A stretch of 64,000 nucleotides of DNA from Gordoniibacillus kamchatkensis (GTDB lineage: Bacteria > Bacillota > Bacilli > Paenibacillales > NBRC-103111): contig NZ_JXAK01000032.1 of NCBI RefSeq assembly GCF_000829455.1, forward strand, positions 1 to 64,000. Direction: 5' to 3'. The notes under the pieces were generated by a model that had not been told where the DNA came from, did no database searches, and saw nothing but the letters and a program-made list of their open reading frames with translations. Position 1 is the first letter of the stretch. Each line of letters opens with the position of its first letter. The position numbers and the translations under genes are program-made. Of the stretch, positions 46,044-54,485 are shown one piece after another.

Positions 46044-46239
46044 TAACGTACTGTAGTTCCGCTATTGGGGGCGATTGCCCGCTTGCCGTTTGCGATAACG
46101 GAACATTGTTCCGTTATTTTTACTCCTAAGCGGTTTTGGTGCCCGATATTGCCCGAAATCCGCGTGTTAACGGAACGGCATTCCGCTAATTTCGGGAAAT
46201 ACTCGGGAAATGGGCAGATAGCGGAATGACGTTCCGTTA
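46044..46239. repeat. Array of four phased 21-bp dyad repeats, locus 3
   Basis: Units at 46044-46064, 46096-46116, 46168-46188 and 46219-46239, of the form TARCGGAA-N5-TTCCGYTA; unit 2 (TAACGGAA-CATTG-TTCCGTTA) is a perfect dyad. Centre spacings are 52, 72 and 51 bp. A sequence subtype of the arrays at 21 and 35 kb with the same four-unit layout. It lies between recQ and the pterin dehydratase gene. Confidence 0.8.
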
Positions 46240-46334
46240 ACGCCCATCCGCCCAAGCCGGTCGCCGGCTGTGGCGGCATTCCGACCGGCGATAGCCGCAA
46301 ATCCTAGTAAAATCCGTAAAGGAGCGATCGGCAC

Positions 46335-46628
46335 ATGGAGAAGCTGACGGAAGCGCGAATCGAAGAGCTGCTCGGCAGCAAGGCGCCGGAGTGGGCACGC
46401 GAGGACGAGAAGTGGATTGTGCGCAAATTTCGTTTTCGCGAATTTTTGCAAGCGGTGGCGTTTGTGAACGCGGTGGCGCAGGAGGCGGAGCGGCTGAACC
46501 ACCATCCGTTCATCGCCATCGACTACAAGCTCGTTACGCTGCGCATGACGTCTTGGCATGCTGGCGGCTTGACGGAGCTGGACTTCACGGCTGCAGCGGC
46601 CTTCGACGCCGCTTACGCATCGCTGTAA
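46335..46628 (+). CDS. phhB: Pterin-4a-carbinolamine dehydratase
   Basis: 97-residue enzyme that dehydrates 4a-hydroxytetrahydrobiopterin in cofactor recycling. Family landmarks: WIVRKFRFREF, the active-site pair in NHHPFIAIDY and a C-terminal LTELDFTAAAAFD. AAAGGAG lies about 10 bases before ATG 46335. Its 3' end overlaps the convergent GNAT gene by 16 bp. No aromatic amino acid hydroxylase is nearby. Confidence 0.92.
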   Translation: MEKLTEARIEELLGSKAPEWAREDEKWIVRKFRFREFLQAVAFVNAVAQEAERLNHHPFIAIDYKLVTLRMTSWHAGGLTELDFTAAAAFDAAYASL

Positions 46629-47136
46629 ACCATGCAATGAAACTCGCCCGGCCCGGTGGGCGTATCGCGGACATATGTGTCCACGATAGTGAACCCGGCT
46701 TTCCGGTACGCCCGGATCGCCCGTTCGTTCCACGTCAGCACCTCAAGGTCGATGCCGCAGCCGGGCAAGCGGCGCTTCGCTTCGGCAACGAGCAGACGCA
46801 CGAGGGCAGTGCCGAAACCGCTCCCCCGGCCGCACAGCTCAGGCTTAAGGCCAAGCCCGAGGCGCAAAATCGCGCCGCCGTCCTCGCCGGTTAACGGAAA
46901 CAGCTGCCCGTAGCCGCAAAGCGTACCGGCGCCATTCACGACAGCGACGTACTGCGCGTCCCTTAGCTGCGGATCGGCGAACTCCTCGCTGCGGGCGAGC
47001 ATTTCTTCCCACGGTGTCCAATTGTACGTATCGTACGGAGCTCGTATCGCCAAGCACATACCTCCGGGCCGTGCTCCTCACGGAAATGGACTACCTGCCA
47101 GTCGGCTCCTTGCGATAAATCGCCATTATATACCAC
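46613..47136 (-). pseudogene. GNAT acetyltransferase, single-base frameshift near the N terminus
   Basis: About 174 residues if restored. The first frame from GTG 47136 (GAGGTGAATT upstream) reads WQVVHFREEHGPEVCAWRYE; the second reads APYDTYNWTPWEEM and carries the acetyl-CoA loop (LKPELCGRGSGFGTALV) and NERAIRAYRKAGF. They join if one G is added at about 47039-47042 (gagctccg to gaggctccg). Starting at ATG 47059 would lose the family N terminus. Confidence 0.75.
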
Positions 47137-47184
47137 AACAATTCACCTCATTCGTTACAGACCTCAGGAGGACTGCATTATATT

Positions 47185-47676
47185 ATGAACCCATCGTACA
47201 GCATTCGCCCTGCAGAACCGGGGGACCGCGAGCAGCTGAAGGCGCTGATGCTCGCTTACATCGTCGACTTTTACCGTTGTCCGCGGCCGGATGACGACAA
47301 GCTGAATGCGCTCGTCGATGAGCTGCTGCTGGGCCGGATCGGGCGCCAGTGGGTCGCCGAGACAGTGCCGGAGGCCGGTGCGGAAGCGGGTGCCGGCAAC
47401 GGGCGGCGTCTCATCGGCTTCGTTACTTTATATTATACGTACAGCACGCTTCGCGCTCAAAAAGCGGCCATCATGAACGACCTTTACGTCGACGGAGAGT
47501 TTCGCGGCAGCGGGGCGGCGCAAGATTTGTTCGCCGCGATCCGCGATTTTTGCCGTCAGGACGGATGCGCCTATTTGTCGTGGGAGACGGCCGCGGACAA
47601 CTTCCGGGCGCAACGTTTTTACGAAAAAATGGGCGGCCAGCGCGGCAACTGGCTCACCTATTCTATCGATTTGTAG
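47185..47676 (+). CDS. GNAT-family acetyltransferase
   Basis: 163 residues with the GNAT core: MNDLYVDGEFRGSGAAQDLFAAI in strand 4/acetyl-CoA loop (shown in part as VDGEFRGSGAAQ) and the C-terminal ETAADNFRAQRFYEKMG. CAGGAGG lies about 13 bases before ATG 47185. Substrate unknown. 47 bp upstream of the sulfurtransferase gene, probably cotranscribed. Confidence 0.9.
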   Translation: MNPSYSIRPAEPGDREQLKALMLAYIVDFYRCPRPDDDKLNALVDELLLGRIGRQWVAETVPEAGAEAGAGNGRRLIGFVTLYYTYSTLRAQKAAIMNDLYVDGEFRGSGAAQDLFAAIRDFCRQDGCAYLSWETAADNFRAQRFYEKMGGQRGNWLTYSIDL

Positions 47677-47723
47677 CGTGCTATACTGGAACGAGAATTC
47701 CACAAGTAGAGGAGCGGTTGCAG

Positions 47724-48560
47724 GTGAAGCATATCGTCAGCATGGCTTGGCTGGCCGAACATTTTTCCCGTCAGGACGTCGTCGTCGTCGATTGCCGGTT
47801 TACGCTGGGCAAGGGGGGAGAAGGGCGCAGCTTTTATGAACAGGATCATATTCCGGGAGCGTTCTACCTCGATCTGGAGCAGGACTTGTCCAGCCCGGTC
47901 ATGGAGCACGGCGGGCGCCATCCGCTGCCCGATCTCGGCGCGCTCTCGATCAAGCTCGGCGAAATCGGCGTTACCGCGGGCGTGAAGGTCGTAGCGTATG
48001 ATGACCAAGGCGGGGCGATGGCGTCCCGGCTATGGTGGCTGCTGCGTTTTCTCGGGCATGAGCAGGTGTTCGTAATGGACGAAGGGTACAAGGCCTGGAA
48101 GGCGGCAGGCTATCCGGTAACGGCTGAGAAGCCGCTGCCGCGGCCTGCGACATTCTCGCCGAAAGTACAGCGCCATATGCTGATCGCTCTGCAGGAGCTG
48201 AAGGAAAAGCTCGGTTCGCCCGGCGTCGTGCTGCTCGACTCGCGAGAAAGCAAACGGTACCTTGGACTGGAAGAGCCGATCGACAAAGTGGCCGGGCATA
48301 TCCCGGGGGCGCGCAACTTTTTCTGGAAGGGGAGCTTGGACGAGTCGGGACGGTGGCTGCCGGCGGAGGCGCAGCAGGAACGTTTTGCCGAGCTGTATCC
48401 GGACCAGGAGCTGATCGTCTATTGCGGTTCCGGCGTGACGGCGTGCCCGAACGTGCTGGCGCTTAGCGAGGCGGGGTTTCCGAAGGTGCGGCTGTACGCC
48501 GGGAGCTGGAGCGACTGGATTAGCTATGAGGAGAATCCGATCGCGACGGGAGAGGAGTAA
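47724..48560 (+). CDS. Sulfurtransferase (two-domain rhodanese)
   Basis: About 278 residues with two rhodanese domains. The first is inactive-like (VDCRFTLGKGG, HIPGAFYLDLEQDL); the second has the active-site cysteine in VYCGSGVTAC. Such enzymes transfer sulfane sulfur from thiosulfate or 3-mercaptopyruvate. GAGGAG lies 9 bases before GTG 47724. The last 19 residues (SWSDWISYEENPIATGEE) recur, diverged, at 51328-51387, across a 2.8-kb accessory segment. Confidence 0.93.
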   Translation: MKHIVSMAWLAEHFSRQDVVVVDCRFTLGKGGEGRSFYEQDHIPGAFYLDLEQDLSSPVMEHGGRHPLPDLGALSIKLGEIGVTAGVKVVAYDDQGGAMASRLWWLLRFLGHEQVFVMDEGYKAWKAAGYPVTAEKPLPRPATFSPKVQRHMLIALQELKEKLGSPGVVLLDSRESKRYLGLEEPIDKVAGHIPGARNFFWKGSLDESGRWLPAEAQQERFAELYPDQELIVYCGSGVTACPNVLALSEAGFPKVRLYAGSWSDWISYEENPIATGEE

Positions 48561-48592
48561 GGGCTGAGAGGCCGTATCGGACGCGGGGTGGA

Positions 48593-48637
48593 GGGCTGTG
48601 ACAGGTTGCTGTTTGGTGACCTGTTGCGGCCCTTTTT
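48593..48637 (+). terminator. Terminator of the sulfurtransferase gene
   Basis: Arms GGGCTGTGACAGGT and ACCTGTTGCGGCCC (two mismatches) with TTTTT following. A diverged copy of the same terminator is at 51419-51465. Confidence 0.82.
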
Positions 48638-48699
48638 GGCGTTCTCGTTCAACAGCTTGCAAACAAGAACCCGAAGAAAGCAGTTACAGGAACCCAGGA

Positions 48700-49216
48700 G
48701 GCAGCCGCAGTGAGGCGGTCGGGTCTGGTGGTTGTTGAACACTTGCGAGTTTTGTTTTCGTCCGTCCACAGACAAGGGCGGGGCCGCCTTTGGCGGGTAA
48801 CAAGAATAAGGGTCATTTGACAGCGCTTCGCTTGAGTTCCGTTGCCGGCCCCTACCTTCCGTGGGGAGGAACTTGAGGAAGCACTTGAGCGTTCGGGGCG
48901 TATGTTTACGGGTAGCAGGCGATAGCCCTTTGGTTGTGTTACAAGGTCGGGTGTCCCGTGTACAAAGTTTGTTCTACCTGCATGTATTGGACGTACTGGC
49001 GAACGTGGTCGGCAGTCAGTTCGTCCAGCTTGAGCGTAGGGTATTGTTCACCCAGCCAACAATGCAGGTAGCGATAGTGGTCCTGTGATCGCTCAGCGTC
49101 CGGGGCTTTAAGCCTGCTGTTTCCTTCGAACGAAGGAAGAGTTTGAAATAATGATCGAGTGGGTGGTGCAAGGTAATCACAGCGGAAGTCAAACGTTCGC
49201 GTGTTGCTGTGGACAT
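48700..49216 (-). pseudogene. Tyrosine recombinase (integrase) remnant
   Basis: Decayed phage-type integrase. AGAGGAG precedes ATG 49216, and the first frame reads HYFKLFLRSKETAGLKPRTL, the core-binding (SAM-like) domain. A frameshift near 49082 leads to HYRYLHCWLGEQYP and KLDELTADHVRQYVQYMQVE, and further shifts near 48905 give RTLKCFLKFLPTEGR. The catalytic domain with R-H-R-Y is not recognisable. At least three frame changes and a stop show real decay, unlike the single-base breaks elsewhere. The left boundary is approximate. Confidence 0.75.
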
Positions 49217-49509
49217 ATGAAACGCTCCTCTCAAAAAGAGTGCAAAAAGGCCGCCAAAACTATGGCGGCGTTACTTCTGTTCGTTTTTAATAATTGCAAA
49301 TTCTGAAAATCCAAGCGGACAAGCAATCTCTGTATTGTTTGAAGAAAGGCCGATAAGCTAGCTGGCAGGTTACTGCAATAGCGACCCTACAACCACCAGC
49401 AAGAGGGTTTGATCGCGTTGCGTCAGGATGCCGAAGCTTGTGGGCGCGCAAAACAGATATTCGCTGGTCCGCCATCGATGTCCGGCCAAGCAGTGGTAGG
49501 CGTCACGTA

Positions 49510-50106
49510 CTAAAGTGAAGCGAGTACGCGTTTGATGATCGCCTTTACGAACTGGTCGTCGATCGGTTCGCGTGAGAACCAGCGGCGGTAGAAGAGCGGC
49601 CCCAGCAGGGCTGCAACGATCGTTGACACGTCGGCTGTTGCCGACAGCTCGCCCCTGCCTACCGCGCGATGCAGGACCTCTCGCAGGGGGGCGGCGTGTC
49701 CGCGCTGAATCCGACTGTGGATTTCCGCGAACTCCGGATTGCGCTCGGCGGTGTCGACAATTGACGGCAGGACGAAGGACCAATTCGCCGTCGGTAGCAG
49801 ATGCGCGATTTCCACCAGGATAGCCGTGACGTCACCTTCGAGTGAGCCGGTGTCGGGCGTTTCCTGCTCGGCAATCATCCGTGAACAGGCGTCGATCACC
49901 AGTGCTTCCCGCGTCGGCCAGTGGCGGTAGATGGTCGTCTTCGCGACTCCGGAACGACGCGCCACCTCGTCGACGCTGAAGCTAGCCACACCGCCTTCGC
50001 TGAGCAGTTCAAACGCAGTGGTCAGGACGGTATGTCGTGAACGCTCGACGCGTCTAATCATATTGGCCGACGGCACCCGTTCAGATTTCTTAGACGTAGT
50101 CACCAT
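49510..50106 (-). CDS. TetR-family transcriptional regulator
   Basis: 198 residues: N-terminal HTH (DEVARRSGVAKTTIYRHWPTR in part: SGVAKTTIYRHW) and a helical ligand domain. GGAGGG precedes ATG 50106 (or GTG 50103, with better spacing). Divergent from the VOC gene, whose promoter carries a perfect palindrome typical of a TetR operator, so it probably represses it. Located in the accessory island. Confidence 0.93.
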   Translation of the reverse strand: MVTTSKKSERVPSANMIRRVERSRHTVLTTAFELLSEGGVASFSVDEVARRSGVAKTTIYRHWPTREALVIDACSRMIAEQETPDTGSLEGDVTAILVEIAHLLPTANWSFVLPSIVDTAERNPEFAEIHSRIQRGHAAPLREVLHRAVGRGELSATADVSTIVAALLGPLFYRRWFSREPIDDQFVKAIIKRVLASL

Positions 50107-50403
50107 CTTCCCTCCAACATAAAAGTACTTAAACTGGGATTCGTTGCTTTAAAATAAAAATTCCTTCACATTATACCATGGAAGCAAACTTGGCGCCGGG
50201 TCCCAGAGACGATTTTGCAAGTGGGCGAGTTCTCGTCACTCAGATTGACGTTCGTTCAACGGCATCTCCTCCTGGACTTGACGCCGGGGATTTCGGCTTG
50301 CCATTACAGCACACCTTGTTTGTGCTTCTGTGAGGCAACGAATTGTTTTCGAGCACCATTTTTGTTAGTCATACGGCCACTTGTATTTTACAGGTCAATA
50401 TGA

Positions 50404-50429
50404 TACGATACGGTATCGTAGCGTATAAT
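50404..50429 (+). promoter_or_regulatory. TetR-type operator over the VOC gene promoter
   Basis: Perfect 17-bp palindrome TACGATAC-G-GTATCGTA (50404-50420) followed directly by TATAAT (50424-50429). No good -35 element is visible; the palindrome lies where the spacer would be, so binding would block RNA polymerase. Confidence 0.8.
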
Positions 50430-50454
50430 TCCATTATGGAAAGGATGATGTCTC

Positions 50455-50859
50455 GTGAATTTCGCTTCTGTACGGATCATTACCGACGACTTGGATCGAC
50501 TCGTCGTGTTCTATGAGAAAGTCACGGGTGTTTCGGCGAAGCGCCCCGCGCCTGTCTTCGCTGAGTTCGTTCTGCCTTCGTGTACCCTGGCGATCGGCCA
50601 CTCCCAGACGGTGCAACTGTTCGGCGCTGGTTCCGCGCGCGCGGCCGACAACCACACCGTCATCATCGAGTTTCGCGTCCACGACGTCGATGCCGAGTAC
50701 ACGCGCTTGAAGCCGCTTGTCGACGAGTGGGTACAGGAACCGACCACGATGCCATGGGGGAACCGCTCTGCACTGTTTCGCGACCCCGACGGCAACCTCG
50801 TCAACCTCTTCGCGCCGGTTACCGAGGAAGCGCTCGAGCGGTTCAGCGGCAGGCCTTGA
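50455..50859 (+). CDS. VOC-superfamily (glyoxalase/bleomycin resistance-like) protein
   Basis: 134 residues with the paired beta-alpha-beta-beta-beta modules of the vicinal oxygen chelate fold: the start IITDDLDRLVVFYEKVTG and the end LFRDPDGNLVNLFAP. Metal-ligand positions (His/Glu) are present in part. AAAGG lies about 13 bases before GTG 50455. Controlled by the divergent TetR gene; it may bind or modify the compound that TetR senses. Confidence 0.9.
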   Translation: MNFASVRIITDDLDRLVVFYEKVTGVSAKRPAPVFAEFVLPSCTLAIGHSQTVQLFGAGSARAADNHTVIIEFRVHDVDAEYTRLKPLVDEWVQEPTTMPWGNRSALFRDPDGNLVNLFAPVTEEALERFSGRP

Positions 50860-51327
50860 CGGACAGTGTTCCTAGGCTAAGCGTACTAATGGAGTTCGCG
50901 CTTGAAACTCTCCTGCCCGCCGCGGGGCGTGTCAATGTCGGTAGTATCCTGGATCGGGAGCTGGCGGTTGCAGAAGCTCTCGGGAACGAGGGAGTTCAAT
51001 GGTTACTGCTTTGCAAACAACCATTCAACAAGCTGCAAACAGCACTCTATCAGTCCATCCACGCCCAATGCCAGGCGTTCGCCATTTTCTTCGGGGTGCT
51101 TGTTGCGTCTTGCTGTCCTCAGGTTGGGGTTGGCTTTGGTTCAAGAGGCATAGCGTTCCGAGCCGCGTCGTGTACGGGCTTCTTGCTCTTAATGACCCCC
51201 CAAGCGTAGTCCATGGGGATCGTTTAACTCTTGCTTTTGAGTATCCCACGAGGTATTCCCGCCGCATGGATGGCGATACCTACTCTTTGGCGTTGGAAAT
51301 ATTTCGGATGGGGGTTCGTGGGGGATA
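50860..51327. other. Island sequence without a recognised gene
   Basis: About 470 bp between the VOC gene and the duplicated sulfurtransferase tail. Open frames exist on the plus strand, but I see no family motif and no ribosome binding site; probably remnant DNA. Confidence 0.4.
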
Positions 51328-51387
51328 AGTAGCTGGAGCGACTGGATTTCGTACCCCGAGAATCCCATCGCGACGGGGGAAGAGTAA
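51328..51387 (+). pseudogene. Second copy of the sulfurtransferase 3' end
   Basis: Twenty codons ending SWSDWISYPENPIATGEE and a stop, matching the end of the gene at 48560 apart from one residue. Similarity continues through the terminator to about 51490. The nucleotide differences are partly synonymous, so this tail once belonged to a functional gene and is not a fresh duplication. Confidence 0.85.
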
Positions 51388-51418
51388 AGGCCGAGAAGCC
51401 GCGTGGGACGCGGGATGA

Positions 51419-51465
51419 GGGCTGTGGCGGATTGCCGAGAGGCGGGCTGCTCACGGCCCTTTTTT
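51419..51465 (+). terminator. Terminator linked to the displaced sulfurtransferase tail
   Basis: Outer arms GGGCTGTG and CACGGCCC followed by six T; homologous to 48593-48637. Confidence 0.75.
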
Positions 51466-51556
51466 GCGTAGCTCTGCAGGGTTGCAAACATATTATTCGG
51501 GGTAAGTAACCTCCCGTCGTAAAGGAACGCAGGGGAGAGCTATTGGCAAATGAAAT

Positions 51557-51612
51557 TTGATAGAAGCTAAAGGTTTGTGTATAATTATGCATAATAACGA
51601 ATTAATATGCAA
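51557..51612 (+). promoter_or_regulatory. Promoter of argC with a possible arginine operator
   Basis: TTGATA (51557-51562), exactly 17 bp, and TATAAT (51580-51585). Just downstream are ATTATGCATAAT (a perfect dyad, from 51584) and AATTAATATGCAAT, which loosely resemble ARG boxes. Regulation by the arginine repressor is likely for this gene, but the box match is only moderate. Confidence 0.65.
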
Positions 51613-51633
51613 TCCGGCGGGAGGTGGAGTTTG

Positions 51634-52587
51634 ATGCAATATAAAGTATTTGTTGACGGACAAGAAGGTACGACCGGTTTGAAGATCTTTGAATACCTGT
51701 CAAAACTATCGGACATAGAAATTCTCAGGATTGACTCCGACAAAAGAAAAGATACTGAAGAACGCAGTAAATTCCTTAATGGGGCAGATATCGTATTCCT
51801 ATGTCTTCCTGATTCGGCTGCAAAAGAGTCCATTGCGCTGGTGAAAAATGAAAAAACCAGAATCATTAATGCCAGCACTGTCTTCAGAACTGATAAGAAT
51901 TGGGTATATGGTCTGCCCGAGTTAAAAAATCAAAGAGATTTAATACGGGGTGCGTCGAGAGTATCCGTTCCGGGCTGCCATGCAACCGGCTTTATTCTTA
52001 CCGTTAGACCGCTAATTGAAGCGGGCATTCTTCAAAATGATTATCCCGTTACGTGCTATTCCGTGACAGGCTATTCCGGAGCTGGAAGAAGCGGCATAGA
52101 GGAATACGAGAATTCATCGTTAGCTGCCGCAAAAAAACTCAATGTTCCAAGACATTATGCGTTGCAGCTCAACCATAAGCACTTACCGGAGATGAAGATG
52201 TATTCAGGGCTTTTATATGAGCCATTATTCACACCCGTTAAAGCTAATTATGCGCAGGGAATTGCCATGTCAGTTCCCTTAATCAGCAGGAATTTGCCTA
52301 AAAAGTCTTCCGCAAAAGATGTACATGAAGTATTGTCAGCGTATTTTGAATCGGAGCGTTTTGTTCGTGTGATGCCGTACGATTCGGGAGATTACCTTGA
52401 CGACGGGCACTTCATGATTTCCGAATGCAATAATACGAACCGGCTGGACATTTTTGTTTTCGGACAAAACGACAAGATAACGATAATTTCAAGATACGAT
52501 AATTTAGGTAAAGGTGCGTCGGGTGCTGCGATACAAAATATGAATCTCATGCTCGGATTCGATGAAGGAAACAGCTTGGCGGGCTAA
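51634..52587 (+). CDS. argC: N-acetyl-gamma-glutamyl-phosphate reductase, type 2
   Basis: NADPH-dependent enzyme of arginine synthesis, 317 residues, the type 2 length. N-terminal DGQEGTTGLKIFEYL (cofactor loop), catalytic cysteine in VPGCHATGF, and LNHKHLPEM with the catalytic histidine. GGGAGG precedes ATG 51634; the upstream ATG 51607 has no such site. Other arg genes are absent nearby, and the gene is visibly AT-richer than its neighbours, which suggests transfer. Confidence 0.93.
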   Translation: MQYKVFVDGQEGTTGLKIFEYLSKLSDIEILRIDSDKRKDTEERSKFLNGADIVFLCLPDSAAKESIALVKNEKTRIINASTVFRTDKNWVYGLPELKNQRDLIRGASRVSVPGCHATGFILTVRPLIEAGILQNDYPVTCYSVTGYSGAGRSGIEEYENSSLAAAKKLNVPRHYALQLNHKHLPEMKMYSGLLYEPLFTPVKANYAQGIAMSVPLISRNLPKKSSAKDVHEVLSAYFESERFVRVMPYDSGDYLDDGHFMISECNNTNRLDIFVFGQNDKITIISRYDNLGKGASGAAIQNMNLMLGFDEGNSLAG

Positions 52588-52754
52588 TTGCAACCCCCCT
52601 CTCTTCCCGCCGAAAAGAAACCTTTACCGAGGGCACGAAAGTAGTCTCCGCCTTCATCCCTAAGCTCGTCCGATAGCTAACGGAGATGCCGGAAAAACGG
52701 GAAGTGCGTGGAAATATATGTTAGAATGGTCTCATCACGGAAAGGAGCGGTTAT

Positions 52755-53279
52755 ATGCACTTTACGGTGAAAGAGGCCATTGAGGTTCTGGAGCGTACGC
52801 CGCAAACGTTGGAGCATTTTTTATCGGGCTTGTCCGACGGATGGTTGCGATGCAATGAAGGTGAGGGAACATGGAACGTCTCTGAAGTGATCGGGCACCT
52901 CATCGAGGGAGAGAAAAACAATTGGATCCCAAGGTTAGAGTTCATTTTGCAGGAAGGCGAAAGCAAACCGTTCCCTTCATTTGACCGTTACTCCCATCTG
53001 AATGGAAAACCTGAAAGAACTATCGAACAAAAGCTGCTCGAATTTAAATCGCTTCGAACATTAAATATAAGCAAACTTCAAAAGCTTGTTGAACCTGAAG
53101 CGCGCCTTGAAGTGACGGGGGCACACCCCGCTTTCGGCGTAGTGAAGGTAAGAGAGTTGATCTCTACGTGGGTTGTTCACGATTTAACGCACATGGCGCA
53201 AATCGTGCGGGTAATGGCCGAGAGATACCGGGCGGACGTCGGGCCTTGGCATCAATATTTAGGCATATTGAAAAAGTAA
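52755..53279 (+). CDS. DinB-superfamily protein
   Basis: 174-residue four-helix protein of the DinB/YfiT-like metal-binding superfamily. Likely metal ligands are His in IGHLIEGEK and the pair in [11 protein letters not shown]. Related proteins include thiol transferases and damage-inducible DinB; the substrate here is unknown. AAAGGAG lies 7 bases before ATG 52755. It is also relatively AT-rich, like argC. Confidence 0.9.
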   Translation: MHFTVKEAIEVLERTPQTLEHFLSGLSDGWLRCNEGEGTWNVSEVIGHLIEGEKNNWIPRLEFILQEGESKPFPSFDRYSHLNGKPERTIEQKLLEFKSLRTLNISKLQKLVEPEARLEVTGAHPAFGVVKVRELISTWVVHDLTHMAQIVRVMAERYRADVGPWHQYLGILKK

Positions 53280-53308
53280 GGCTGCCTTCAGGCTGCAAAC
53301 AGCCTGCA

Positions 53309-53358
53309 AAAAGAACTCGCCGCACTCGGATTTGATGCCGGGGCGGCGAGTTCTTTTC
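53309..53358. terminator. Bidirectional terminator after the dinB-like gene
   Basis: Arms AAGAACTCGCCGC and GCGGCGAGTTCTT between convergent genes, with T or A runs outside. Confidence 0.88.
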
Positions 53359-53403
53359 ATTAACCCTAACGTTTTGCGACTTTGGCGGTGACGCGGTTGC
53401 GGC

Positions 53404-54267
53404 TTATCTCCGCTTGCTGAAGGCGGGCCAATGCGCCGGGCGAGTGAGTGGCGGAGGGAGCTTCGTGTCGGCATCGCCCTTCGCCGCGTTGAGCTGGGCC
53501 TGGGTGAGGAAAATAGCCCCGGTGAGGTCGGCTCCGCTAAGGTCTGCGTCCCGGAAATCTGCTCCGATAAGATCAGCCACTCTCAGGTCGGCTCCTCTAA
53601 GGTCAGCGGCAATAAGATAGGCTCCTCTCAAGTTGGCATATCTGAGGTCCGCGCCTCTGAGATTGGCACCGATGAGGTCAACTCCCCGGCCGACGGTTTT
53701 CTGACGCTTTAGAGGCCCCTTCTCCTTGCGCCGGGCTTCATCTCGCACGAGTTCGCTGGTTTGCAGGAGCAGGGCATTGACATTTGCACGTTGTGCCGCC
53801 ACGTCCAATTTCACGAGAGCGTTGGGATCCAGGCGAGTGAGGCGGTTCGTCTCCTCGAGCGCCGAGCGGAGCTCGTCATGGATCGAACGGGCCGGCGGCA
53901 ACGTCAGCGCTTCGGCCAAATACCAGAGCAGCTCGTGAAGTTGCCGCATAATCGGAAATACTTCGAACATTTGCTTCGCGGATTCGGGGGCTTGCCGCCA
54001 GTCGCGCCCGCCGAAGGTGATTTGCGAAACCTTTTGCCCTGCGCCGAAGCAGTCATAAACCGTGCAGCCGCGGAAACCACGCTCCCTGAGGCTGTCGTGA
54101 ACGCCGCAACGGAAGTCCGATCGCAGATTTTGGCAGGGTTGTCCGGCGGCTTTATCTACAGCGAAATCGGCCGAGGCTGCGAAGGGCAGCGCAACGCAGC
54201 ACAAGCCAAAGCATTGCTCGCAGTCAGCCTGCATACTGAGGCGGAAAGAATCGTTATTCTCGGGCAT
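53404..54267 (-). CDS. Pentapeptide-repeat protein
   Basis: 287 residues. A cysteine-rich N-terminal module (CEQCFGLCCVALPF, HDSLRERGFRGCTVYDCFG) precedes a helical linker and a right-handed beta-helix of pentapeptide repeats (GANLRGADLRYANLRGAYL and onward, A(D/N)LXX). GAAGGAG lies 7 bases before ATG 54267. The cysteine cluster may bind a metal. Function unknown; some pentapeptide proteins mimic DNA and protect gyrase, but that is not shown here. Confidence 0.9.
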   Translation of the reverse strand: MPENNDSFRLSMQADCEQCFGLCCVALPFAASADFAVDKAAGQPCQNLRSDFRCGVHDSLRERGFRGCTVYDCFGAGQKVSQITFGGRDWRQAPESAKQMFEVFPIMRQLHELLWYLAEALTLPPARSIHDELRSALEETNRLTRLDPNALVKLDVAAQRANVNALLLQTSELVRDEARRKEKGPLKRQKTVGRGVDLIGANLRGADLRYANLRGAYLIAADLRGADLRVADLIGADFRDADLSGADLTGAIFLTQAQLNAAKGDADTKLPPPLTRPAHWPAFSKRR

Positions 54268-54485
54268 ATATATCTCCTTCATTTCATCGCATTCCCATAC
54301 GTACAGCAATTCCTTATATGTTAATACTCAATATTTTTTCCGTCAAATCGTGTTTCAGCAAGATTGCGCTAATAGACAGGGAATGCGAAGTGGCACATTA
54401 ATTTGTTGAATAAGTGGCTCTTTTCTTGCAACCAATTGTTTGATTAAATTGTTTGGCAACCAAAAGAGGGGAAGGGTCGGGTTCT

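Larger units (their letters stand above)
48561..51327. mobile_element. Accessory island between two copies of the sulfurtransferase 3' end
   Basis: The segment between the intact sulfurtransferase gene and a second copy of its last 20 codons plus terminator. It contains a decayed tyrosine recombinase, a TetR regulator, a VOC-family gene and non-coding remnants. Integrative elements often enter at the 3' end of a gene and leave such a displaced tail. Whether this one integrated by its recombinase or by homologous exchange cannot be told. Confidence 0.6.

Noticed and set aside
49287-49475. 62-codon minus-strand frame in the island
   Set aside because: No binding site or family motif; composition suggests chance.
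50580-51209. 209-codon plus-strand frame overlapping the VOC gene
   Set aside because: Its first third is an out-of-frame reading of the VOC gene; the rest shows no motif.
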